Source: Selenomonadaceae bacterium (GTDB taxonomy: Bacteria > Bacillota > Negativicutes > Selenomonadales > Selenomonadaceae). Taken from it: a DNA stretch of 64,000 bases. This document shows positions 37,082 through 45,206 of this stretch, piece after piece; positions within the stretch are counted from its first letter, which is position 1; every line of letters starts with the position of its first letter. The translations under genes and the position numbers were made by a program. The notes under the pieces are model-generated. The model made no database searches. It was not told the origin of the DNA and saw nothing but the letters and a program-made list of their open reading frames with translations. Where the stretch lies: NCBI GenBank assembly GCA_017475745.1, contig JAFVEZ010000045.1:35884-99883 (forward strand), written 5' to 3'.

Positions 37082-37374
37082 AGACTTACCTCTGACGAAT
37101 CGCCTTTGACGATTGAACCTATAGAACCACGTGAAATCTCTATTTCGACCTTCTCGGCGATCTTCAATGTCACTACTTTTTCGTTAAGTTGAGTTATTAT
37201 TCCATAGATACCACCGATTGTAATGACTTTGGTGCCTTTCGTCAGACTATTGAGCATTTCTTCGCGTTCTTGTTGAGCTTTCTTTTGTGGTCGATAGAGT
37301 AGGAAGTAGAATATAATCAACATAACAGCTATTGGTCCCCAAGTTGCCATTGCCGTCGCCATATCCATATTCAA
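37078..37374 (-). CDS. yajC: Preprotein translocase accessory subunit YajC
   Basis: A 98-residue protein with one membrane helix (about 12-30, GPIAVMLIIFYFLLYRPQKK) followed by the YajC domain (LTKGTKVITIGGIYGIITQLNEKVVTLKIAEKVEIEISRGSIGSI). It associates with SecDF. secD and secF do not follow; instead flavodoxin and proS do. TTG start, seven bases after GAAGG. Confidence 0.92.
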   Translation of the reverse strand: MNMDMATAMATWGPIAVMLIIFYFLLYRPQKKAQQEREEMLNSLTKGTKVITIGGIYGIITQLNEKVVTLKIAEKVEIEISRGSIGSIVKGDSSEVSL

Positions 37375-37411
37375 GCCAATACCTTCTTTCAGGAATTATT
37401 GATATTGTAAT

Positions 37412-37454
37412 TGCAGAATAAATCAGCGTCACCTAAGCGATTAGGAACGCTGAT
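37412..37454 (-). terminator. Terminator after lpxD
   Basis: ATCAGCGT and ACGCTGAT form an eight-base stem, extended by an inner five-base stem CCTAA/TTAGG closed by a four-base loop; TTTATT follows on the minus strand. It separates the OmpH-lpxD operon from yajC. Confidence 0.65.
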
Positions 37455-37461
37455 AAGTTTC

Positions 37462-38478
37462 TTATTGATGTTTCTTCAATTCTGCTTCTAATTGTCGGAC
37501 TTTCTTTATCAGTTCAGGCAACTGGCGGATTGCCGCTTGGGTCTTTAACCAGTCAGCATGAGATTGAATTGGAAAGCCTGCACAGAATGATCCCGCCGGT
37601 ATAGATTTAGATATACCAGTTCGCGCTGCGAAGACTGAATTGGAACCTATACTGAGGTGACCGGAAGTGCCGACCTGTCCACCAAATGTCACATTGTCAC
37701 CTACTATAGTTGAGCCAGACAAGCCGGTCTGGGCAACAATGAGACAATTCTTACCTATCTTACAGTTGTGTCCGATATGGACGAGGTTGTCAATCTTTGT
37801 GCCGCGTCCAATCACTGTGGAACCCATAGCTGCACGATCAATACCGACATGAGCGCCAATCTCCACATCGTCCTCAACGACTACATTGCCAACTTGAGGG
37901 ACTTTGGTGTGGACGCCGTCCTTGGTGGTAAAACCGAAGCCGTCTGATCCGATAACCGCAGACGGGTGGATTATACAATTCTTGCCGATCTGGCAGTATT
38001 CCCTAATCGTCACACCTGGATAGATAACACTACCAGAACCGACTTTGGCAAACTGCCCAATATATGCATGAGGATAAATCACTACGTCAGACTCAATCTC
38101 AGAGTTATCATCAACGACTGCAAAGGGCATAATAGTTGCGCCGTCAGCAATCTTGACATTGTCACCAATATATGCTTTGTCGCTGATACCAACTTTAATT
38201 TCCAGTTTTGGTGTAAAGACTTGTAGTAACTTGGCAAAGGCAGCCTTTGGATCAGCGGAGCGAATTGAGGGAAGCGGAAAGTCCTCTGTATCAAGCGGAA
38301 TAATAACTGCTGAGGCCTTAGAGGTCTTTGCTTCGTCCAGGTGAGGTTCAATGGCGAAGATTAGGTCACCTCGAAGGGCACCCTCAATATTTTCTAAACC
38401 TGTTATCACAATATTTTCGTTCTCAGGTGCTATGATACCGCCTATGAGTTCGGCAATCTCTTTTAAACTCTTTTCCAT
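37462..38478 (-). CDS. lpxD: UDP-3-O-acylglucosamine N-acyltransferase
   Basis: A 338-residue acyltransferase adding the N-linked acyl chain in lipid A synthesis. The N-terminal uridine-binding domain is followed by left-handed beta-helix hexapeptide repeats (about 100-300), with the catalytic-histidine motif [13 protein letters not shown] and the C-terminal [23 protein letters not shown] helix. Its presence shows the organism makes lipopolysaccharide. lpxC, fabZ and lpxA, which usually follow lpxD in Negativicutes, are absent; the operon ends here with a terminator. Confidence 0.95.
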   Translation of the reverse strand: MEKSLKEIAELIGGIIAPENENIVITGLENIEGALRGDLIFAIEPHLDEAKTSKASAVIIPLDTEDFPLPSIRSADPKAAFAKLLQVFTPKLEIKVGISDKAYIGDNVKIADGATIMPFAVVDDNSEIESDVVIYPHAYIGQFAKVGSGSVIYPGVTIREYCQIGKNCIIHPSAVIGSDGFGFTTKDGVHTKVPQVGNVVVEDDVEIGAHVGIDRAAMGSTVIGRGTKIDNLVHIGHNCKIGKNCLIVAQTGLSGSTIVGDNVTFGGQVGTSGHLSIGSNSVFAARTGISKSIPAGSFCAGFPIQSHADWLKTQAAIRQLPELIKKVRQLEAELKKHQ

Positions 38479-38489
38479 ATCTTACCTCG

Positions 38490-38942
38490 TTACTGCAACT
38501 TTTGGAGAACTTCATCAGTCAAATCTATTCCACCCTCAAAGACCACTTTTTGATCTTCAGAGCTGTCCAGTACAACGTCTATGTTCTTTGCCTTTACGAT
38601 ATCAACGAGGGCTGCATCTAACTTTTGTTTTATCTGTGAGGAATATGCCTGCTGTATACCCATCATCTTGCGCTGTGCTTCCATCTGTGCATTTTGCTTT
38701 TCCTCGTCGGGCGCGTCCTTTTTTGCCGTCAAATCCTCTATCATCTGCATTTCTACCTCTTGAAGTTTGGCTTCGCCCTCTTCGCGTATAGTTTTAATCT
38801 GCGGTGCGTCCATTAACTTTTCAGAGTCGAGATATCCTATATTAACTTCACCGCAACCACTCACGAGCATAGCTGCAACGAGGGTTGCCATCAACAAAAG
38901 TCTTTTCAACAATATTTTCACTTCTTTCTGTATCATTAACAT
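38490..38942 (-). CDS. OmpH/Skp-like lipoprotein
   Basis: The 150-residue product has a lipobox-type signal (LVSGC near residue 30), then GYLDSEKLMDAPQIKTI, a central helical hairpin (QEVEMQMIEDLTAKK...) and a final beta strand NIDVVLDSSEDQKVVFEGGIDLTDEVLQKL. This is the Skp/OmpH fold, a periplasmic chaperone for outer-membrane proteins, here lipid-anchored. Several start codons are possible near the ATG at 38942, which lies four bases after the previous stop; a GTG further in is an alternative. It is the third OmpH-like gene in a row. Confidence 0.82.
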   Translation of the reverse strand: MLMIQKEVKILLKRLLLMATLVAAMLVSGCGEVNIGYLDSEKLMDAPQIKTIREEGEAKLQEVEMQMIEDLTAKKDAPDEEKQNAQMEAQRKMMGIQQAYSSQIKQKLDAALVDIVKAKNIDVVLDSSEDQKVVFEGGIDLTDEVLQKLQ

Positions 38943-38945
38943 CGC

Positions 38946-40064
38946 TCATTGCTCTTGCAGCTCTTTTATCAACTCATCGGTTAAATCCACTGAATTAGCT
39001 GCAGTTACGATCAACGGCTCATTTGTGGCAGCAAACCCTACGCTGTCAGTACTAAATGTTGTCGACTGCACTGCCAAAGAAGGAGTATCAATATTCAACC
39101 TTACATCTTTGACTGCCAATACTAGTTTCAATCTGTGAATTACCGCTAATTTTGCCGCTAAGTCGCTTATATCATCTAACATTTTGCCTTCAAGTTCGGT
39201 ACGTTCCTTGGTAACATCGTGCAGCTCCGTCAGCAACTTTTGTCTCCTATCTTGCCGCGTCTTAGATTCCTGCATGGCTTGTTCCATCAAAGTTTTGTTA
39301 CGTTCGATTGCCGCTTCTTGAGTCTTTCTGGCTTCTTCAGTGATTTTTTCTTTGGTTTCTTGATACTTTGCTTTTAACTTTTCTTCGTCAGCCTTAACAG
39401 CTTGATTGGCATAATCAGCAATCTCTTTTACCCATTCTTCCTTTAATTCTTTTTGAACTAAATTGCGCTGCCCTTGTATTTCTTCCAGGCGATTATTAAG
39501 TTCAGTTTTCTCAGCGGTAGTCAAGCGCATGCTATCTGCATTTTGCAACTTTAGCTTGATGTTTAGAATCTCATTGAGGAATTGATTGTTGACATCATCT
39601 CGTTTTCTGAAGTACTCGGCTTCAGAACTTTTCATATATTCCTCGGCTATTTTTTTTCTGCGCTTTTCTATTTCAGCTGCTTCACTAATAACAGTTTGAG
39701 CATTTTTTAGCCACACTGAGTCATCAAAAGGCTTTTGTTCCACCTTGGGCGGACTCATCAATACTGGCTGAAGAGCATTCTTCAGTTCAAGTTTTAATCT
39801 AGTTTCCAGCTTTATCAACTCAGCAAGGTGTCCTTCTTTGTCAAGGGTATCATTTACTATCTCTACATCAATGAAACCTATACCCTCTGCTGGTTCAATC
39901 TCCTTGACGACCTCAGTCTTTGAAGGAGCAGGTGGCGTTTCTTCGGGTTGAAAGTAGTGATAAGCGCCGATACCCGCTGAGGTCAACACTGCCAATATCC
40001 CTGCAAGTGCCTTTCCTTTGCCTATCGAAGAAGCTGCTTTCGTTTCGTTTTTTTCTTCTGCCAT
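38946..40064 (-). CDS. Long OmpH-like coiled-coil membrane protein
   Basis: From the ATG at 40064 the protein has 372 residues: a short charged N-terminus, one membrane helix (about 17-36), a Pro-rich linker, a long coiled coil (about 85-300, rich in Glu, Lys, Gln and Leu) and a C-terminal strand-helix end (VGFAATNEPLIVTAANSVDLTDELIKEL) that matches the ends of its two OmpH neighbours. It looks like an enlarged Skp relative. The frame is open to 40124, but that start lies inside an inverted repeat; ribosome sites are weak for both. Confidence 0.75.
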   Translation of the reverse strand: MAEEKNETKAASSIGKGKALAGILAVLTSAGIGAYHYFQPEETPPAPSKTEVVKEIEPAEGIGFIDVEIVNDTLDKEGHLAELIKLETRLKLELKNALQPVLMSPPKVEQKPFDDSVWLKNAQTVISEAAEIEKRRKKIAEEYMKSSEAEYFRKRDDVNNQFLNEILNIKLKLQNADSMRLTTAEKTELNNRLEEIQGQRNLVQKELKEEWVKEIADYANQAVKADEEKLKAKYQETKEKITEEARKTQEAAIERNKTLMEQAMQESKTRQDRRQKLLTELHDVTKERTELEGKMLDDISDLAAKLAVIHRLKLVLAVKDVRLNIDTPSLAVQSTTFSTDSVGFAATNEPLIVTAANSVDLTDELIKELQEQ

Positions 40065-40081
40065 CAGCTTACCATTCAATG

Positions 40082-40128
40082 CAGAATGAGGAATAAGAAG
40101 CCACAACGGACTCCCATTCCTCATTCTG
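40082..40128. repeat. Perfect 13-base inverted repeat between two OmpH-like genes
   Basis: The arms at 40082-40094 and 40116-40128 are exact inverted copies (AGAATGAGGAAT core) with a 21-base loop, and part of the motif recurs just beyond (ACTCATTCCT at about 40132-40141). No T-run follows on either strand, so it is probably an mRNA stem-loop or processing site rather than a terminator. Confidence 0.7.
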
Positions 40129-40146
40129 AATACTCATTCCTAACAA

Positions 40147-40617
40147 TTACTTCTTGTTGAGTTTGGTAATAACATCTTGAGTGATGTCCTGACCGCCATA
40201 AACCACTACGCTCTTGTCAAGGACTACACCAATGCCCTTAGTATCGGCAACTTTTTTAACGGCATCTTTTACAGACTGTTCTACCGGTTCAATTAATTCT
40301 TGCTGCTTCTGCATCAAGCGTTGTTGACTCTGTTGGTAATAGTCTGCTTTTTCTTGATCGTTCATTCCTTGAGATTTCTCATCGAAGTCTTTTTTTACTT
40401 CTTCGACAGCAGCTTGCATTTGTGATTCGACATTCTGACGATCTGGGTGTTGGCTCATAATCTGACGAGTGTCAATAACACCAACTGCGCCTTTATCTGC
40501 TGCCGAAGCCACACCAGCACCACTTTGAGTAAGTGCGATTGCTACAACACTTCCAATGAACATCAGCCCAATGATTATGCTGAACAGTTTAACGTTTTTC
40601 TCTTTTAATTTTAACAT
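40147..40617 (-). CDS. OmpH/Skp-family periplasmic chaperone
   Basis: A 156-residue protein with an uncleaved or cleaved signal (about 10-40, ending VASAA), followed by GAVGVIDTRQIMSQHPD, a central helical pair (about 65-120) and the final GIGVVLDKSVVVYGGQDITQDVITKLNKK, all OmpH/Skp hallmarks. Skp holds unfolded outer-membrane proteins in the periplasm. It is first in the operon with two further OmpH-like genes and lpxD and has a strong promoter. AGGAGG lies 11 bases before the ATG. Confidence 0.88.
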   Translation of the reverse strand: MLKLKEKNVKLFSIIIGLMFIGSVVAIALTQSGAGVASAADKGAVGVIDTRQIMSQHPDRQNVESQMQAAVEEVKKDFDEKSQGMNDQEKADYYQQSQQRLMQKQQELIEPVEQSVKDAVKKVADTKGIGVVLDKSVVVYGGQDITQDVITKLNKK

Positions 40618-40647
40618 TCTATTGAAGACCTCCTATATTTTTACAAG

Positions 40648-40676
40648 ATTATACCAGATTAATTTCAGTTTTGCAA
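40648..40676 (-). promoter_or_regulatory. Promoter of the OmpH-lpxD operon
   Basis: TTGCAA and TATAAT are 17 bases apart on the minus strand, with an extended -10 TG (CTGGTATAAT), about 30 bases before the ompH-like start at 40617. The 282-base gap to 40899 also holds the divergent promoter at 40837-40865 and nothing else recognisable. Confidence 0.7.
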
Positions 40677-40836
40677 TCCCTAATAGAATTTTTATTAATT
40701 GATTTTTTCAGTTTTTCAGTTAAGTTATTGTGTTATCGTATATCTTCACAAAAGACCTAAATTTAACTATGAAGATGAATTGCAGAAGAACTTTATTAAA
40801 TAGCTAAGGCGTCTTTGTTGGAGTCATATACAGGTT

Positions 40837-40865
40837 TTGACTTAAACCATTAGCAATGTTATAAT
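40837..40865 (+). promoter_or_regulatory. Promoter of the aldo/keto reductase gene
   Basis: TTGACT and TATAAT are 17 bases apart on the plus strand, 34 bases before the ATG at 40900, which has AGGAGGG as ribosome site. Confidence 0.7.
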
Positions 40866-40899
40866 CACCTCATGCGTATATAGATTAGGAGGGTTTTAT

Positions 40900-42048
40900 A
40901 TGAGATATAGGGAACTTGGCAATACTGGACTCAAAGTTAGTGAGATCGGTATGGGTTGCGAGGGTTTCAGTGAGGAGAACTTCACAATGGCGAAGAAGCT
41001 CTTTGACATCGCTGAGAATGAGGGCGTCAACTACTTTGACCTCTACGCTTCCAATCCGGCAATCCGTTCGGCTGTCGGCGAAGCAATGAAGGGTCGCCGC
41101 GAGAAGTTCATTGCTCAGTCACATATCGGCTCCATTTGGCAGAATGGTCAGTACAAGCGCACTCGCAAGCTGTCCGAGGTTAAAGCTGGCTTCGAGGAGT
41201 CACTCAAGCTTCTTCAGACCGACTATATTGACGTTGGCACCATTCACTACTGTGATGACCTCAAAGACTGGGATAATATCGTCAATGGCGGTACCCTCGA
41301 TTATGCGCGCCAGTTGAAATCCGAAGGTACAATCAGACACATCGGGTTAAGCTCTCACAATCCACTCGTCGCACTTAAGGCTGTTGAAAGCGGCGCCATC
41401 GAGGTCTTGATGTTCAGTGTCAATCCTTGTTATGATCTTCAACCGGCCAATGAAGATGTTGAGCAGCTCTGGGCGCCGGAGAATTACTCAGGGCAGCTTA
41501 CTAACATGGACCCAGATCGTCAGCGGCTCTATGAGACCTGTCAGCGCCTTGGAGTCGGAATCACTGTAATGAAGTGCTTTGGTGGCGGTGATCTACTGGA
41601 CGCCAAACTCTCGCCGGCAGGTGCAGCACTCACTGTCAATCAATGTATTCACTATGCTCTTAGTCGCCCTGCCGTTGCTGTCGTCCTTGCCGGCGCTCAT
41701 TCCGTTGAGCAGTTTAAAACGTCGATAGCCTACGAGGAAGCCACCGACGAGGAGAAGGACTATGCCCTTGCCTTCGCTTCATTTCCGAAGATCAACTGGA
41801 GCGGTCATTGTATGTATTGTAGCCACTGTGCACCTTGTCCGAAGAAAATTGACATTGCAACCGTCACTAAGTTCTTAAATCTGACGATTGCCCAGAACTC
41901 TATTCCTGAGACAGTTCGCGAACATTACGCTGCATTGGAACATCACGCGGGTGAGTGTATACAATGCGGAGTTTGTGAGACGCGCTGTCCATTCGGCGTT
42001 GAGATACGTCAGAACATGAGGAAGGCCAAGGAAACCTTCGGCTATTAA
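40900..42048 (+). CDS. Aldo/keto reductase with C-terminal 4Fe-4S ferredoxin domain
   Basis: The 382-residue protein has an aldo/keto reductase barrel (residues 1-285: GNTGLKVSEIGMGC, NYFDLYASNP with the catalytic tyrosine, HIGLSSHNP) and a C-terminal ferredoxin-like part with two cysteine clusters, CMYCSHCAPCP near 306 and CIQCGVCETRCP near 353. Such fusions are common in anaerobes and probably reduce carbonyls with electrons from ferredoxin or NAD(P)H; the substrate is unknown. Its stop overlaps the convergent ecfA stop by four bases. Confidence 0.9.
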   Translation: MRYRELGNTGLKVSEIGMGCEGFSEENFTMAKKLFDIAENEGVNYFDLYASNPAIRSAVGEAMKGRREKFIAQSHIGSIWQNGQYKRTRKLSEVKAGFEESLKLLQTDYIDVGTIHYCDDLKDWDNIVNGGTLDYARQLKSEGTIRHIGLSSHNPLVALKAVESGAIEVLMFSVNPCYDLQPANEDVEQLWAPENYSGQLTNMDPDRQRLYETCQRLGVGITVMKCFGGGDLLDAKLSPAGAALTVNQCIHYALSRPAVAVVLAGAHSVEQFKTSIAYEEATDEEKDYALAFASFPKINWSGHCMYCSHCAPCPKKIDIATVTKFLNLTIAQNSIPETVREHYAALEHHAGECIQCGVCETRCPFGVEIRQNMRKAKETFGY

Positions 42049-42689
42049 TTCATATCGAATCGCCTGTCAGCAAGCGTTTTGATTAGATTTGAGTCATGTG
42101 AGGAGAATACTATCGTTTTGCCTGCTTTTTTCAATTCCAAAAGGAAGCCTGTCAGCCAGGTTTTAGTCTGTTCGTCCAGCGCGCTCAAAGGCTCGTCGAG
42201 AGTCCAGATCGTTGGATTCATTGTTAAGATTGAAGCAATCGCGGTCTTTTTCTTCTCTCCACCAGATAGGTAGTAAGGCGCTCTATATCTCAACTTCTCG
42301 ATCCCAAGCAACTTAAGGGCGTCTTCTACGCGCTGATTGACTTCACTCTCAGATAGTCCCATCTGCTCTGGACCAAACGCTAACTCTTCTTCGACGCTAC
42401 CGCAAAAGAGTTGTACGTCGGGATTTTGCCAAACAAAGCCTATTCGCTGGTGGAAGTATTTGGAATACTTGTGGTCACGCATTAACTTGGGCGTGATCTT
42501 TTCGTTTTCAAACCAGTATTCGCCGACTTCTGGAAAGATTATACCATTAATGAGTTTTAGTAAAGTTGACTTCCCAGAACCGTTGGCACCGTAGAGGGCG
42601 ACCGTCTCACCTTTGCCTATACTCAGATTTATGCTTCGCAGCACAGGGTTACCGTCATAGGCATAGCAGATACCTTTGAGTTCAATCAC
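42045..42689 (-). CDS. Energy-coupling-factor ABC ATPase (EcfA/CbiO type)
   Basis: A 214-residue ABC ATPase: Walker A GANGSGKSTL, Q-loop QNPDVQLF, signature YLSGGEKKK and Walker B TIWTLDEPLSALDE. The CbiO/EcfA-like QNPDxQL motif and the position directly after an EcfT gene (ATGA overlap) mark it as the motor of an ECF transporter for a vitamin or for cobalt/nickel. At 214 residues it is on the short side. Only one ATPase gene is present, as in dedicated (group I) ECF systems. Confidence 0.88.
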   Translation of the reverse strand: MIELKGICYAYDGNPVLRSINLSIGKGETVALYGANGSGKSTLLKLINGIIFPEVGEYWFENEKITPKLMRDHKYSKYFHQRIGFVWQNPDVQLFCGSVEEELAFGPEQMGLSESEVNQRVEDALKLLGIEKLRYRAPYYLSGGEKKKTAIASILTMNPTIWTLDEPLSALDEQTKTWLTGFLLELKKAGKTIVFSSHDSNLIKTLADRRFDMN

Positions 42690-43501
42690 AATTTAACCCA
42701 ACCTTCCAGAATCATAAATAGAGCGACAAATCCAATCGTCAAGAGCAGGAAGAGCACATCGCCGGATCTCAGTAAATTTCTTGAGGTAATTGGATATTCA
42801 CCTGTAAATCCTCGACAGCACATCGCTTGATACATATCCTCAGACATCTCTCGTGACTTCAGGAAAACTGATCCGAGTATTCCCGATACTGCAAGCTTCT
42901 TGTCTTTGTTCCTTCCGATTGATCGCAACTTTAACGCTATGAGCATATCTTGAGATATTTCACCAAGTAGAACAATATATCTGAGGGTGGTGTCCAGAAT
43001 GAATACCACAATCGCTGGAACGCGGAAAAATCTCAACGCTTCGGTGATCTGGTGCCATCTGAAGAAGGAACTCAACAGCCCAAGTGCCGTTACAGTTAAG
43101 AAGGTTTTAACTGGAAGCATTACCAACAGAGTCCGTGTTCCCAGTAACATTGAGGGCAACACAAATATTGCGCTGAAGATTGTCATCATCAATGAATTTT
43201 GTAAAATTCGACTAATCGTCTGACCGTCCAGCATGCAGAGTATAATTAGCTCTAATGCCAGCACACAGAAGAGGAAGTTAAGCTTGCCCGCACTCACACA
43301 GAGTAGAATCATCACAATAGTAAAACAGAAGGCACTGACCGCTGATATACTTTTAAATGGTTTCCTACGTGATTGAAAGCGCAAAGATCGCAATATCTTC
43401 ATTATACGCAAAAGAGACCGAGAGATAAAGTAATCTCGATCTCCATCAGGTTGATACTTCTCTTCCTTCAAAATCCACTGAGATAGATTTATTGTAACCA
43501 C
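42686..43501 (-). CDS. ECF transporter transmembrane subunit (EcfT/CbiQ)
   Basis: The 271-residue membrane protein has about five helices and the cytoplasmic coupling motifs of CbiQ/EcfT (LKLRSIGRNKDKK, DMYQAMCCRGFTGEYP, corresponding to the Ala-Arg-Gly boxes). It couples an S component to EcfA. No S subunit (CbiM, BioY or similar) lies beside it, so substrate is open; cobalt is possible given cobalamin genes elsewhere in the window. The GTG start has AGAAGG almost adjacent, so translation may begin a little further in. Confidence 0.83.
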   Translation of the reverse strand: MVTINLSQWILKEEKYQPDGDRDYFISRSLLRIMKILRSLRFQSRRKPFKSISAVSAFCFTIVMILLCVSAGKLNFLFCVLALELIILCMLDGQTISRILQNSLMMTIFSAIFVLPSMLLGTRTLLVMLPVKTFLTVTALGLLSSFFRWHQITEALRFFRVPAIVVFILDTTLRYIVLLGEISQDMLIALKLRSIGRNKDKKLAVSGILGSVFLKSREMSEDMYQAMCCRGFTGEYPITSRNLLRSGDVLFLLLTIGFVALFMILEGWVKL

Positions 43502-43605
43502 GACCTTCTATCATGTTGTCTAAGATTATTATAGTCTATCACAAAAACAAAAATAAGCCTCTCTAGGGGATATGAAATCAAAAAAATCTCAAAGAAAGCC
43601 TTTAT

Positions 43606-43875
43606 TTAAATCTTGTGCATTACATCGAATATATCTTGGTGTTGAGTTTTGATCTCAACGCCAATTTCTTCACCTTGCTCCTTGAGAGCCTTTTGTAAAT
43701 CTACAAGTTGTATCTTACTCTCACTTGCTTCAGCAAGCAAAATCATATTAAAGAACCCGTCCATGATATTTTGATTGATACTCAAAATATTTACGTTGTT
43801 ATCGGCTAAAATCTTTGTGACCGCAGCGATAATGCCAACGCGATCTTTACCTACAACTGTCACAACCAATTTCAT
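43606..43875 (-). CDS. ACT-domain protein (UPF0237 type)
   Basis: An 89-residue protein made of one ACT domain (KLVVTVVGKDRVGIIAAVTKILADNNVNILSINQNIM) plus a short second half, as in the UPF0237 family of small amino-acid-sensing proteins. The ligand is unknown. GGAGG lies seven bases before the ATG at 43875, and an upstream in-frame codon is therefore ignored. It follows the ybaK-like gene by 22 bases. Confidence 0.87.
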   Translation of the reverse strand: MKLVVTVVGKDRVGIIAAVTKILADNNVNILSINQNIMDGFFNMILLAEASESKIQLVDLQKALKEQGEEIGVEIKTQHQDIFDVMHKI

Positions 43876-43897
43876 ATAAATACCTCCATAAATCAAA

Positions 43898-44377
43898 TTA
43901 TCTCACGATATCGGCAATCGTCGCATTGGCGGCTTTGACTAAATCTGTCGGCGCCAATATCAACTGCTCACCACGAACACCGGCACTAATCGAAATTCTT
44001 TCCTGATTCATTGCTTTGCTATCGAGATAGACAGGATAAGCCTTCTTTGCACCAAGCGGACTACACCCGCCACGAATGTAACCAGTCAAAGGTTGAAGCT
44101 CCTTGAGGTGTATCATCTCAACGCTCTTGTTGCCACTCGCCTTCGCCAAGGCTTTGAAATCAATCTCATCGGCACCGTTGATGACTGCCATTATAACACC
44201 GCTCTTGTCACCACGCGCCACAAGGGTCTTGAAGATGCCTTTAATGTCCATTTCCATAGTCTCAGCAACGTGAATGGCAGATAAATCCTCTTCATCAACC
44301 TCATAGGTCTTTACCTCATAATTGATCTTGAGATTATCCAATATCCTAGCAGCGTTTGTCTTCTTGACTTTCTTCAT
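43898..44377 (-). CDS. ybaK: YbaK/EbsC-type aminoacyl-tRNA deacylase
   Basis: A 159-residue editing-domain protein resembling YbaK, which hydrolyses Cys-tRNA(Pro) or similar mischarged tRNAs. Family features are the substrate-binding GGCSPLGAKKAYPVYLD with its lysine pair, the IFKTLVARGD strand and ISAGVRGEQLILAPTDLVKA. The ATG at 44377, giving the family N-terminus MKKVKKTNAARIL, is chosen over a frame opening 11 codons earlier. Confidence 0.9.
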   Translation of the reverse strand: MKKVKKTNAARILDNLKINYEVKTYEVDEEDLSAIHVAETMEMDIKGIFKTLVARGDKSGVIMAVINGADEIDFKALAKASGNKSVEMIHLKELQPLTGYIRGGCSPLGAKKAYPVYLDSKAMNQERISISAGVRGEQLILAPTDLVKAANATIADIVR

Positions 44378-44414
44378 ATTATCACGCTCACAATCATTAT
44401 CTTCAAACACAAAG

Positions 44415-44443
44415 ATTTTATCAAAATAAATCAGTGCTGTAAA
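44415..44443 (-). promoter_or_regulatory. Promoter for the ybaK-ACT genes
   Basis: TTTACA and TAAAAT are 17 bases apart on the minus strand with an extended -10 (TGATAAAAT). It overlaps the region of the divergent ribE promoter. Confidence 0.55.
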
Positions 44444-44462
44444 GTCATTTGTTTGGTATAAT
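44434..44462 (+). promoter_or_regulatory. Extended -10 promoter for riboflavin synthase
   Basis: TATAAT at 44457-44462 is preceded by TTTGG (extended -10); no good -35 is present at 17 bases. It lies 32 bases before the ATG. No FMN riboswitch was recognised in the short leader. Confidence 0.45.
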
Positions 44463-44494
44463 GTGTTGGAAAGTATTTTAATGGAGGTATTGTG

Positions 44495-45118
44495 ATGTTT
44501 ACAGGTATTGTTGAGGAGCTTGGAACTCTTGGCGGACTGTCCAAAGGAAAGATTATTATTAAATGTCAGAAGATGCTGGAAGATGTTAAGATCGGAGACA
44601 GTATATCGGTAAATGGCATTTGCCTAACGGTTACGGCTTTCAACGACAGCAGTTTCACCGCTGATGTAATGCCGGAGACAATAAGGCGAACTTCACTTGA
44701 TAATCTCAAGACAGGCGATATTGTCAATCTTGAGCGGGCCTTGAGACTTGGTGATAGACTCGGTGGACACATTGTCAGCGGACACATCGACGGCATTGGA
44801 AAGATTAAATCAATGAAGACTGAGGGCAATGCTATTATCGTTACCATTGAGACGAAGAAGGAATTGCTCAGACAGATCGCCGCGAAAGGTTCAGTGGCTC
44901 TTGATGGAATGAGCTTGACTGTCGTTGATGTCGGCAACACTGAGTTTTCAGTCTCGTTGATTCCTCACACTCGCGAGGTCACTAACTTCAAGACAAAGAA
45001 GATCAATTCACTCATCAACATCGAAACTGACGTACTGGCAAAGTATGTAGAAAGACTTCTAAATCACAAATCAACCACTATTACCAAAGACTTCTTGCTG
45101 GAAAGCGGAATCATATAA
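44495..45118 (+). CDS. ribE: Riboflavin synthase, alpha subunit
   Basis: The 207-residue enzyme joins two 6,7-dimethyl-8-ribityllumazines into riboflavin. Both lumazine-binding halves are seen: MFTGIVEELGTL with SVNGICLTVT, and RLGGHIVSGHIDGIGKI with SLDGMSLTVVDV-like sequence. Start is the ATG seven bases after GGAGG, directly preceded by an in-frame GTG. ribD, ribBA and ribH are not adjacent, so the gene stands alone. Confidence 0.95.
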   Translation: MFTGIVEELGTLGGLSKGKIIIKCQKMLEDVKIGDSISVNGICLTVTAFNDSSFTADVMPETIRRTSLDNLKTGDIVNLERALRLGDRLGGHIVSGHIDGIGKIKSMKTEGNAIIVTIETKKELLRQIAAKGSVALDGMSLTVVDVGNTEFSVSLIPHTREVTNFKTKKINSLINIETDVLAKYVERLLNHKSTTITKDFLLESGII

Positions 45119-45129
45119 CTGTAAAGGTC

Positions 45130-45158
45130 TTGAAAGTTTTTGAAGAATTTGGTATGAT
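45130..45158 (+). promoter_or_regulatory. Promoter for the FIST histidine kinase gene
   Basis: TTGAAA and TATGAT are 17 bases apart with an extended -10 (TTTGGTATGAT), about 49 bases before the ATG at 45207. Confidence 0.6.
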
Positions 45159-45206
45159 TATGACATTGACAAATCGGAAAGCGTTTAGAGGAGTGAGTAC
45201 CTGTTT

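Noticed and set aside
44411..44494. FMN riboswitch before riboflavin synthase
   Set aside because: The gap is too short and lacks the RFN conserved sequence.
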